A stretch of 64,000 nt of DNA from the NCBI GenBank assembly GCA_943789505.1, contig CALSUJ010000002.1, forward strand, positions 142,001 through 206,000. Reading direction: 5' to 3'. Numbering within the stretch: the stretch's first letter is position 1; every line of letters begins with the position of its first letter. The notes below the pieces were generated by a model, which made no database searches, had not been told where the DNA came from, and saw nothing but the letters and a program-made list of their open reading frames with translations. Positions 44,402-52,146 of this stretch are shown here, piece after piece. Source of the DNA: an uncultured Flavobacteriales bacterium. Lineage in GTDB: Bacteria > Bacteroidota > Bacteroidia > Flavobacteriales > BACL11. Made by a program: the position numbers and the translations under genes.

Positions 44402-45289
44402 ATGAAAATAGAAACAAAGGAAATATCACTACCATTATTGGATGAGAAAGAAGTTCGCTTGTTTATTAAGCGTATTGACAAAATACATCCTTTTGTTTCA
44501 GGAAATAAATGGTTTAAATTAAAGTACAATCTGCTTGAAGCCAAAAAACAAGGGCTTAATACTTTATTAACCTTTGGAGGGGCATATTCCAACCATATTT
44601 CGGCTACTGCCTTTGCTGCAAAGGAAAAAGGGATTAATAGCATTGGAATTATAAGGGGAGAGGAGCATTTACCTTTAAATCCTACCTTACGTTTTGCTAT
44701 AGATAATGGAATGAAGTTCCATTATATTAGTAGAAGTAATTATAAGGAAAAAACTTCTGCTAATTTTTTAAAAGCTTTAAAAAATCAGTTTGGTGATTTT
44801 TTTTTAATTCCTGAAGGAGGAACAAATGAATTAGCAATACAAGGAGCTAAAGAGATTTTGGATAAAAATGATATTCAAGATTATATTTGTTGTCCTGTTG
44901 GTAATGGTGGAACAATTGCTGGAATTATTAATGCATCCAATGATCAGCAAACCGTAATTGGATTTCCTGCGATTAAAGGTTTTGAACAATTAGAAAAGGA
45001 TATTATTAATTGGACTAATTCATCTAATTGTATATTTATAAATGATTATGTTGGAAATGGTTACGCAAAAATAAATAAGGATTTAGTTGACTTTATAAAT
45101 GAATTTAATGCTAGACATAATATCCCTTTGGATATAATATATACAGGAAAAATGATGATGGGTATTTTGGATTTAGTAGCTAAAGATTATTTCCCAAAAG
45201 GAAGTTCAATTCTTACAATACACACTGGTGGTATACAAGGTAATAAAGGAATGAGTGAAAGATTAGGGATTAGCTTGCCATTAGAATAA
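44402..45289 (+). CDS. D-cysteine desulfhydrase / ACC deaminase-like PLP enzyme
   Basis: A 295-residue fold-type II PLP enzyme. The segment HPFVSGNKWFKLKYNLLEA (29-47) carries the Schiff-base lysine region, FGGAYSNHISATAFAAKEKG (58-77) binds the substrate carboxylate, IPEGGTNELAIQGAKEI and CPVGNGGTIAGI bind cofactor phosphate, and HTGGIQG lies near the end. Members either open 1-aminocyclopropane-1-carboxylate or break D-cysteine to pyruvate, sulfide and ammonia; marine Bacteroidota members are usually annotated only generally. The divergent partner is the hutU transcript. Confidence 0.9.
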   Translation: MKIETKEISLPLLDEKEVRLFIKRIDKIHPFVSGNKWFKLKYNLLEAKKQGLNTLLTFGGAYSNHISATAFAAKEKGINSIGIIRGEEHLPLNPTLRFAIDNGMKFHYISRSNYKEKTSANFLKALKNQFGDFFLIPEGGTNELAIQGAKEILDKNDIQDYICCPVGNGGTIAGIINASNDQQTVIGFPAIKGFEQLEKDIINWTNSSNCIFINDYVGNGYAKINKDLVDFINEFNARHNIPLDIIYTGKMMMGILDLVAKDYFPKGSSILTIHTGGIQGNKGMSERLGISLPLE

Positions 45290-45297
45290 TATATTTG
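45290..45297 (+). promoter_or_regulatory. -7 box of the glucosaminidase gene, 4 bases from the start codon
   Basis: TATATTTG followed by TATC and the ATG at 45302. It begins right after the stop codon of the upstream gene. Predicted leader about 1 base. Confidence 0.55.
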
Positions 45298-45301
45298 TAT
45301 C

Positions 45302-46174
45302 ATGAAAAAATTACTATTAATTTTATTGATTATTTCTCCTTTTCTAGTTGTAGCTCAAAGTAAAACTGAAAGTTATATTTCAAAATATAGCAGTGCTGCT
45401 GGTGTTGAAATGGATAGGTACGGAATTCCTGCAAGTATTACTTTAGCACAAGGAATATTGGAAAGTGGAAATGGTGAAAGTAGATTGGCCATTGAAGGAA
45501 ATAATCATTTTGGAATTAAGTGCCATAACAATTGGAGTGGGAAAACTATTATTGAGGATGATGATGAAAAAGGAGAGTGTTTTAGAAAGTATGATAAGGT
45601 AGCTGATTCCTATCGAGATCATTCCCTTTTTCTAACAGAAAGAGGGCGTTATTCATTCTTATTTGAATATAAGAAATCAGATTACAAAAAGTGGGCAAAA
45701 GGCTTAAAAAAAGCAGGTTATGCCACTAATCCTAATTATCCAACACTATTAATTGATTTGATTGAGAGATATGAACTTTATACTTACGATAAAGTTGAGC
45801 AGTCAGACAAGCAACTGTACTTTGCGCATACTTATGGCTTGCCTTACTTGACAGGATTAGGAGCCTTCTATTTCCAGAAAAAACATGTACTATTTACGGA
45901 GGTAAATACTTCGTTTGCTTTTAGTGGTGCCAATATTGGTTATCACTACGAACTGTTCAAAAAATTTTATATTGGAGCAAATGCAGGAATTATTTATTTA
46001 CCTACTGAAGGTGAAGATGTTATATCGCAACTATCAGCAGAATTAATGTATAAAAAATCAAGTAAAAATAAGCATTTTAATTCAGTATTGATTAGGGGAG
46101 GAGTCCAGTTACCTCTAATAGAAATGGATTATAAAGTAATTCCTTATTTGAGCTTAAGTTACTTGATCAACTAG
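45302..46174 (+). CDS. secreted glucosaminidase (FlgJ-like)
   Basis: A 290-residue exported protein. Signal peptide MKKLLLILLIISPFLVVAQ; glucosaminidase domain (about 22-160) with YGIPASITLAQGILESGNGES containing the catalytic-Glu region, EGNNHFGIKCHNNWSG, and KYDKVADSYRDHSLFL, all typical of peptidoglycan N-acetylglucosaminidases. The last 110 residues form a beta-rich region (QLYFAHTYGLPYLTGLGAFYFQ...) that looks more like a small outer-membrane barrel than the LysM repeats usually found there. It likely trims peptidoglycan in the periplasm. Confidence 0.88.
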   Translation: MKKLLLILLIISPFLVVAQSKTESYISKYSSAAGVEMDRYGIPASITLAQGILESGNGESRLAIEGNNHFGIKCHNNWSGKTIIEDDDEKGECFRKYDKVADSYRDHSLFLTERGRYSFLFEYKKSDYKKWAKGLKKAGYATNPNYPTLLIDLIERYELYTYDKVEQSDKQLYFAHTYGLPYLTGLGAFYFQKKHVLFTEVNTSFAFSGANIGYHYELFKKFYIGANAGIIYLPTEGEDVISQLSAELMYKKSSKNKHFNSVLIRGGVQLPLIEMDYKVIPYLSLSYLIN

Positions 46175-48810
46175 TCTGCTAATTCATAATTATAGATAAA
46201 TCCATTTTTTATATTTATCAGATTTATTTTCCCATTATTATCTATATCTGCAATATTAAAATAGCCATCACTTAGAATAGGGAAGCTATCTACTAAACCA
46301 TAAGTATTGTAAATGTGTAATTTGTTTTTAGTGCTTACACAAAGTAAACCTTCCAATTTTTTAATACTAGTTATTTCACTATCCAATGTAAAGGTATAGA
46401 TTGTTTTAAACTCTAAAACATCAATAATGTAAAGCTGATTATTATTACTGTAAATTAGGTTGTCACTATTTGGGTCAGAAAGCACCTTATCTTTAATTAC
46501 TTTAGCGCATAGTAGCTTACTATTGGCAGTAAGTGCTGGTATAATGGTGGTAGTTGAATTCCCATCTAAGGTTCCTCTCCAGAGCTTTCCTTCAGAAGTA
46601 ATTGCATAAAGAATACCTTGTTTGTCAATTTGGATAGGATTTCCATTGAACAGAATACCTTGTTCAAATTTCACCCTTTCACTACCATTAATTGCTAATA
46701 ATTGCGTGTTGCTGTTATTGCGTTCAGCAAGTATATAGTCCTTATTTCCAACCCTAAAGTTTTGTAGTTTTTTATTTATTCTATTATTGTTTTTCTCATA
46801 TTTCCATCCCTTAATTTTCTTTCCTTTTTTGTCTAAATTATAGATGTTATTTTCATCTCCTAGAATAAGAATACGGTATTTTCTAGTATTATTATAGTCG
46901 AATAATGAATGACCAACTTTTGTATTGCTAGCTAATAGTATAGGGAAGTTGTCTACATTTTTACCATTTCTATCAATTAGATACAGCTGACTTTCAGTAT
47001 TAAACAAACATTGGTATTTACTATTTTTATAGGCGTCTATGCTTGATATATCTCCAAGTATTTTTGAATTTAATTGAATATTCCATAACTCTTCTCCCTT
47101 AGCATTAATTGCAAATACTTTATGATTATTATTTTGCACTACTATCATCTTTTCTTTGGTGAAATGATTGTATATGAATTGAGGGTGCATACTAATATTT
47201 GTATCTAATTGCATGAACCATTCTTCCTTTATAGCTTCTTTATAATCAGTATCATAAAACAAATTGATAGTGTTTAAAAGCAAATCCTTCTTACTAGTCA
47301 TTTGTACTGAAAAAGCTGTGAATTTTTCTAGAGAATCAATAGAGAAGTTAAGTTTCTTTCTATAACTAGTTTGTAGTTTTTCTTTTAGGGATACAACTGT
47401 TTTTCCAGGATTAATATAGAAAAACAAATTTGATTTAGAAGATAAATAATTGCTATAATTATTAAAATGTTGGTTGTTGGATAAAGTATTATTACTTGTG
47501 TAGTTGTCAATTAAATACTCTAATGAAGCTATAGTTGAACCAAAAATAAAAAAATCCTCAATATTAATAAAGTAGGGAGTAGTACTGCTAAATATGTCTC
47601 CAAATAACTGAGTAGTAATATTAGGATCTCTTATTGTGTTGATACTATATTGAGCATAAGTCTTCCTGTCAGTAATTAAGCCTTGTATTAAACTAATTGC
47701 TGTAATGGAATTACTGCTTTTAAAGAAAGCATATTGTTGTTGTACACTTTGTGTTGCTGAAGTGTTAAAAACACCTGCTTCTCCTTGTAATTCATGAATA
47801 AATTCATTGTAGTTGACATTGCTGCTGTCTTGAATAAGCTTTCTGTATTTATCCCAACTCCAGAAATTATTTTGTTGTTGTAGTATTTTATTTTTCTGAT
47901 CCAATAATTGCTTGGCATTATCAAAGCCTATACTTAGCAAAAGGGAAGTGTTCTCCGGAATTATATTTACTATATTTATACTTTCTGCTTTTTGGTTACT
48001 AAATACATCAGTATAATTTATTGTATTGTTGTTGAAAGCACTAAATCCATTAGCTGTTATTATCTTATTTTTTACACTTAAATCAGTAGCTGTCCATCCT
48101 GAAAAATCGGATGTTATAACTGGTTTATCTGTAAATATATTGGTGTATTCAATTAATGAATTGTAGTTGAAGAATAAATTCACCTCTGCTGATTTACTTA
48201 TTGTCTTGTATACAGAATTAAAGCTTGGGTTAAGCAAAAGTTTGTCCTCAGCGCTACTAGCTCGTATTGCATCCTCAACCAGCATTTTATTTTCTGAAAA
48301 GAACACAATGTCACCTTTAAAACTAACAAATAAGATATTTCTCTCATGGTGTAATTCAAATATGGGTTGATTATTGTATTGTCCTTCTTTAACTAGATTA
48401 CCTAGTAAGGTATTTATCTGAGTGTTATTAGCAATAGCTTTTCTTTCAAAATTACTACTGAAAAGCAAACCACTATTGTTAGCACCAACTTTATGAATTG
48501 AGATAAAAAGAGTATGGCTTTTGAAAATAAGTGAGTTTTGATTGTAAAAACTACTAATTTCTTGAATTTGATGATTGATACTATCAACAATACTTATGTT
48601 GCATAAATGTCCCCAAATATCAGAAGAATTTAAGTTGGAGTATAGTTTTTTAGCATTATTGCATTGCAGAATTACTGCTGCATTGGTTGGAATAATATTT
48701 AATGGATTTTCTGTATTTTTTGTAACTTGCTTATAGCTTTTGTAACCTATGAGTAGTATAATTGAAATCAGAATTATTGGTGTGGCAATTTTTAGTATTT
48801 TACTAAGCAT
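46171..48810 (-). CDS. membrane-anchored DUF3352-like / beta-propeller protein of unknown function
   Basis: An 879-residue protein with one N-terminal membrane helix (about 8-28, TPIILISIILLIGY) and the rest probably periplasmic. Residues 40-500 contain DUF3352-like patterns: repeated IIPTNAAVILQCNN and IIPENTSLLLSIGFDNAK openings and SKSAEVNLFFNYNSL. Residues 540-879 look like a PQQ/VCBS-type propeller (HKVFAINAKGEELWNIQLNS, LYLIDRNGKNVDNFPILLA, FNIADIDNNGKINLINIKNG). No catalytic residues are evident. It has its own -7 box downstream of rnhB and overlaps the convergent glucosaminidase gene by 4 bases. Confidence 0.75.
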   Translation of the reverse strand: MLSKILKIATPIILISIILLIGYKSYKQVTKNTENPLNIIPTNAAVILQCNNAKKLYSNLNSSDIWGHLCNISIVDSINHQIQEISSFYNQNSLIFKSHTLFISIHKVGANNSGLLFSSNFERKAIANNTQINTLLGNLVKEGQYNNQPIFELHHERNILFVSFKGDIVFFSENKMLVEDAIRASSAEDKLLLNPSFNSVYKTISKSAEVNLFFNYNSLIEYTNIFTDKPVITSDFSGWTATDLSVKNKIITANGFSAFNNNTINYTDVFSNQKAESINIVNIIPENTSLLLSIGFDNAKQLLDQKNKILQQQNNFWSWDKYRKLIQDSSNVNYNEFIHELQGEAGVFNTSATQSVQQQYAFFKSSNSITAISLIQGLITDRKTYAQYSINTIRDPNITTQLFGDIFSSTTPYFINIEDFFIFGSTIASLEYLIDNYTSNNTLSNNQHFNNYSNYLSSKSNLFFYINPGKTVVSLKEKLQTSYRKKLNFSIDSLEKFTAFSVQMTSKKDLLLNTINLFYDTDYKEAIKEEWFMQLDTNISMHPQFIYNHFTKEKMIVVQNNNHKVFAINAKGEELWNIQLNSKILGDISSIDAYKNSKYQCLFNTESQLYLIDRNGKNVDNFPILLASNTKVGHSLFDYNNTRKYRILILGDENNIYNLDKKGKKIKGWKYEKNNNRINKKLQNFRVGNKDYILAERNNSNTQLLAINGSERVKFEQGILFNGNPIQIDKQGILYAITSEGKLWRGTLDGNSTTTIIPALTANSKLLCAKVIKDKVLSDPNSDNLIYSNNNQLYIIDVLEFKTIYTFTLDSEITSIKKLEGLLCVSTKNKLHIYNTYGLVDSFPILSDGYFNIADIDNNGKINLINIKNGFIYNYELAD

Positions 48811-48833
48811 AGTTGTGTTTGAAATCAGAACCC

Positions 48834-48841
48834 CAAAATTA
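48834..48841 (-). promoter_or_regulatory. -7 box of the 879-aa protein gene
   Basis: Reads TAATTTTG on the minus strand, 23 bases before the ATG and just downstream of the rnhB stop codon. Confidence 0.55.
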
Positions 48842-48846
48842 ATAAT

Positions 48847-49443
48847 TTAAAGGGATAAAGTAAGTTGAGCAGGAAGTAGTTGAAAAGTTTTTCTATGGTG
48901 CTTGTTTGCACCAATTTCAGCAATTGCTTTTCTGTGCTGTTTCGTTGGGTACCCTTTGTTATTTTTCCAATGATAACCAGGAAATTGTTGATCTAACTCT
49001 TTCATTAAATTATCTCGATAAGTTTTAGCAAGTACTGATGCTGCAGCTATAGACATAAATTCCCCATCTCCTTTTATAATGCATTTATGAGGAATTTTAG
49101 GATAAGGGTTAAAGCGATTGCCATCAATTATCAAGAGTTCAGCTTTAATAGCTAAGTTTTCAATAGCCCTATGCATGGCAAGGAATGAAGCATTAAGAAT
49201 ATTTATTTTATCAATTTCAGCAGGAGAAACAATACCTATTGCCCAAGTAATAGCTTCTTCTTCTATAATCGGACGCAGGAGATTTCTTTTCTTTTCTGAA
49301 AGTATTTTACTATCGTTCAGTATTATGTTTTTGAATCCTTTGGGTAGAATAACAGCAGCAGCCACTACAGGTCCAGCTAAGCAACCTCTACCTGCCTCAT
49401 CACAGCCAGCAATAATTTTAGCAGAAGGAAAATGATTTAACAT
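48847..49443 (-). CDS. rnhB: ribonuclease HII
   Basis: RNase HII (198 aa) removes RNA from RNA:DNA hybrids and single ribonucleotides from DNA. Catalytic motif [15 protein letters not shown] at 13-27 with Asp and Glu, [12 protein letters not shown] (about 109-120), [21 protein letters not shown] with Asp and Ser, and HxxxH-like [10 protein letters not shown]. Length is typical. Its ATG directly follows the stop codon of the upstream gene, so the two are co-transcribed. Confidence 0.96.
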   Translation of the reverse strand: MLNHFPSAKIIAGCDEAGRGCLAGPVVAAAVILPKGFKNIILNDSKILSEKKRNLLRPIIEEEAITWAIGIVSPAEIDKINILNASFLAMHRAIENLAIKAELLIIDGNRFNPYPKIPHKCIIKGDGEFMSIAAASVLAKTYRDNLMKELDQQFPGYHWKNNKGYPTKQHRKAIAEIGANKHHRKTFQLLPAQLTLSL

Positions 49444-50325
49444 CTATCTTGGCACTAAGCCTCTTTTTGGTTTCTTAATTCTCTTTACTTTTTCTTGATT
49501 TCTGATATCAATATCTTCTTTCAGCAACCATTTTCCTTTGTTGTATTGATAGGAGTTGAAAGTCCCTTCAGGGATATAATATTCTTCAAGCCCTTCCAAA
49601 TCTTTTTTGGGAGGAACTAAGTGATTAAATACTATCCTTTGTTCTTTCTGCTGATATCTTACACTGACACTTGTTTTGGCATCATATTCAATAACAACTC
49701 TTTTCTGACTTTCTTTCTTATTTTTTTTAAAAATAGGAAGTCCGAATTTGATTTTATTTTTTCCTGAAAAATACAGTACATCAATTATTTTTTTTGTGCT
49801 GTAGCCGTCATTTCCGTCCCATGCGAGTAAGGTGTAGTATTTTCTTCCTATTTTTTTTATGTAGGCAATTTGATAGTAAATGCCACCATACCAATTTTTA
49901 GCATCCAAATCTTCTTGCTCAACATTACGGATATTTGCGGAATTATCTACTAAAGGTATGATTTCATAGCGTTTACGTTTTATGTTGTGATAATGCACAA
50001 TTGCATAGTATTCGTAAGCTCCATTATCTTTTTTTAGTAGCCAATTGAAAATACGGAAAGTATTATCAGGGGATAAGATACGAGCAATAGTGGGTAGAGA
50101 GTCAAAAGGGAACTTAAAAGATTTTTCGTATTGAAGCACTTCAATAAGGTTAGCTATAAATGCGGTATTGGCTAAGCGTTTTTCAGCTTCTGTTTCTGCA
50201 TTCATAATCGTATGTGCCATTACTTTTAGTGTATCTTCATATTCAGCAAATAAATTATTGTTCCCTTTTTGAGCGAAACTACTAAGACTATATAATGTAA
50301 ATACGAGAAAGCATATTTTTTTCAT
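49444..50325 (-). CDS. exported protein of unknown function upstream of rnhB
   Basis: A 293-residue protein with a signal peptide ending SFAQ (about residue 19) and a mature part containing LIEVLQYEKSFKFPFDSL, ILSPDNTFRIFNWLLKKDNG, YEYYAIVHYHN and YYTLLAWDGND. I recall this pattern from unannotated Flavobacteriales proteins; no enzyme motif is visible. The C-terminus is basic. The start codon comes 4 bases after a TAACTTTG box, so the message is predicted to be nearly leaderless. It is co-transcribed with rnhB. Confidence 0.75.
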   Translation of the reverse strand: MKKICFLVFTLYSLSSFAQKGNNNLFAEYEDTLKVMAHTIMNAETEAEKRLANTAFIANLIEVLQYEKSFKFPFDSLPTIARILSPDNTFRIFNWLLKKDNGAYEYYAIVHYHNIKRKRYEIIPLVDNSANIRNVEQEDLDAKNWYGGIYYQIAYIKKIGRKYYTLLAWDGNDGYSTKKIIDVLYFSGKNKIKFGLPIFKKNKKESQKRVVIEYDAKTSVSVRYQQKEQRIVFNHLVPPKKDLEGLEEYYIPEGTFNSYQYNKGKWLLKEDIDIRNQEKVKRIKKPKRGLVPR

Positions 50326-50329
50326 TAGG

Positions 50330-50337
50330 CAAAGTTA
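50330..50337 (-). promoter_or_regulatory. -7 box 4 bases from a start codon
   Basis: Reads TAACTTTG on the minus strand, followed by CCTA and the ATG at 50325. Predicted leader about 1 base. Confidence 0.55.
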
Positions 50338-50444
50338 AGTAATTTGATTTTTATAAGGTTTTTTTAACTAATGGTTTGCTATAATAATATAGATGTAGTT
50401 AAGTACATCTTAATTTAAAATAATAATTTTGTAAATAATTAAAA

Positions 50445-50476
50445 ATAAAAAAGGGAAGCATTGCTTCCCTTTTTTC
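50445..50476 (-). terminator. rho-independent terminator
   Basis: AAAAGGGAAGCA / TGCTTCCCTTTT stem with T runs on both sides. It terminates the hydrolase gene on the minus strand. Confidence 0.9.
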
Positions 50477-50495
50477 GTTATATAATAGCTATTAT

Positions 50496-52103
50496 TTACT
50501 CAATAATAAGCTTTCTTTTAACAGAAGTATTTTCTGATAATATATCAATTATATATATTCCGCTTTCAAGGGAGCTTATATTTAATGTTTTTTGATTATT
50601 ATTTACTTCTTTATTTAAAACTAATTGTCCATTTACGTTGTAAATATTAATTTTTTCAATTCCAACTGTATAGCTAACAATGTTTAAAACATTATTAGCA
50701 GGATTTGGATAAATCTCAGTTGTTTGAGCTATCAATTCATTTATTGATGAAGCTGTTCCCAATCCAAGAGTTAAATACATTCTAGGGTTTAAATAGCCTT
50801 GAATAGTATCTAAATATAAATTTCCGTTTGTTGCTGACATATTAGGATTACCTAATATTGCATTTGCTTCAAAAAAAGCTGGACTAGTTAGTCCAGGGAC
50901 ACCATTTACAGCTTCTGCTTGTATTCCATATGTTACGTTATCCCACCAGTCCCAAGGAGATCCTTGTTCTTCATCAAATTGACCAAATGCATTTGATGTA
51001 GTTGATGGTGCTGGAGTTTTGAATATATATAGCCCATCATTCCCATCATTATTTGTGTTAGCAGCTGTTGTGTAATCATCAGAAATCCCTGACCATGATC
51101 CGTAAGGATTATTGTTGTACATATTTTGCATTATCTGTACTGTTCTACTTCCCATTACTTCGACAACAAAATCTCCAGTTGTAGGTACAATTACATCACC
51201 TGTATCAATTGGTGCGTAAGGATCTTTTTCACAGTGAAAAGATACAATCGGAACATCACCAGCTTGTAGCCAAGAAATATCTGCTAATGCACCGCCTAAA
51301 TTAAATGCCATATTGATGTCATTACTATAGCCCAAATTATTTGGAATATTAAAAGGCATACTTCCAACTATAGCTCCTGTGGAATCATAAATAGGAGCAT
51401 AAGTACTATCTGTTCCATCAATATTTCCAAAAACTGGAGGGTAAACATAAGGTGTTGGATTTGCAGGGTCAGTAAAATCTAAAAACTTTGGTAAATACAA
51501 TTCATTTTCATCATTAAGTGTAGCATAGCCCAAAGAAATATAAGCTCCAGTACCTTGTCCACCTAATACAATTTTTGACTCGTCAATTCCATAAGGATTC
51601 CCATTATCTTCAGTCATTCTCATATACCTAACCAATGCTTTAGCATCTTGTATTCCTCTGTATGCAGCTTGTAATAAAGTTGAAGTTCTTACATTTTGAT
51701 CTGTAGAGGTTGGATTCCACCCTAAACGATTTTCCATAGCAACTGCAACATATCCTTTTTTTGCCCATCTAGTGCATTGTTCAACTATTGATAAATCAGA
51801 TTTAGATCCTGTTGCCTGTCCATTAAGTACAGGTGGTAAAAAACTACCCGTATGCACTAAAATTATTACAGGTCGGTTAGTCTCTGTATCTCCATCTGGC
51901 TCATAAATATCGCATTTTAAAGTTGCTGGACCAGCAGGTAATCCTTGCAACATAGGTAATATGCTGATATTTGTAGCATAAGTTACATCAGAAGTAACAA
52001 TTACTGCTGAAAAGAGATCGTCAAGATATCTATCTTGTGCACTTACTGAAAGCCCTAAACTTAATAGAGCAATTGTAAATGCCGATTGTAAGGTTGTTTT
52101 CAT
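50496..52103 (-). CDS. secreted alpha/beta-hydrolase-fold protein with T9SS type A sorting domain, nucleophile missing
   Basis: A 535-residue secreted protein: signal peptide ending SVSAQ (residue 23), an esterase/lipase-like alpha/beta fold (about 60-400; CDIYEPDGDTETNRPVIILVHTGSF, WAKKGYVAVAMENRLGW), and a type A sorting domain (IYPNPANNVLNIVSY...LESGIYIIDIL...KRKLIIE). The nucleophile elbow reads G182-Q-G-T-G186, so the expected Ser is Gly184. It may be a non-catalytic binding protein, or use another residue. It sits 43 bases after the TonB receptor gene, suggesting a shared substrate such as a glycan or ester. Confidence 0.85.
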   Translation of the reverse strand: MKTTLQSAFTIALLSLGLSVSAQDRYLDDLFSAVIVTSDVTYATNISILPMLQGLPAGPATLKCDIYEPDGDTETNRPVIILVHTGSFLPPVLNGQATGSKSDLSIVEQCTRWAKKGYVAVAMENRLGWNPTSTDQNVRTSTLLQAAYRGIQDAKALVRYMRMTEDNGNPYGIDESKIVLGGQGTGAYISLGYATLNDENELYLPKFLDFTDPANPTPYVYPPVFGNIDGTDSTYAPIYDSTGAIVGSMPFNIPNNLGYSNDINMAFNLGGALADISWLQAGDVPIVSFHCEKDPYAPIDTGDVIVPTTGDFVVEVMGSRTVQIMQNMYNNNPYGSWSGISDDYTTAANTNNDGNDGLYIFKTPAPSTTSNAFGQFDEEQGSPWDWWDNVTYGIQAEAVNGVPGLTSPAFFEANAILGNPNMSATNGNLYLDTIQGYLNPRMYLTLGLGTASSINELIAQTTEIYPNPANNVLNIVSYTVGIEKINIYNVNGQLVLNKEVNNNQKTLNISSLESGIYIIDILSENTSVKRKLIIE

Positions 52104-52146
52104 AATATTTTAGTTGTTTAATTAGTAATGTACAATAATACAAAAA

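Noticed and set aside
50424-50431. TAATTTTG on the plus strand, a perfect -7 box
   Set aside because: No plus-strand gene follows; it would transcribe only the antisense of the T9SS hydrolase gene through a terminator. Chance matches are expected in DNA this AT-rich.
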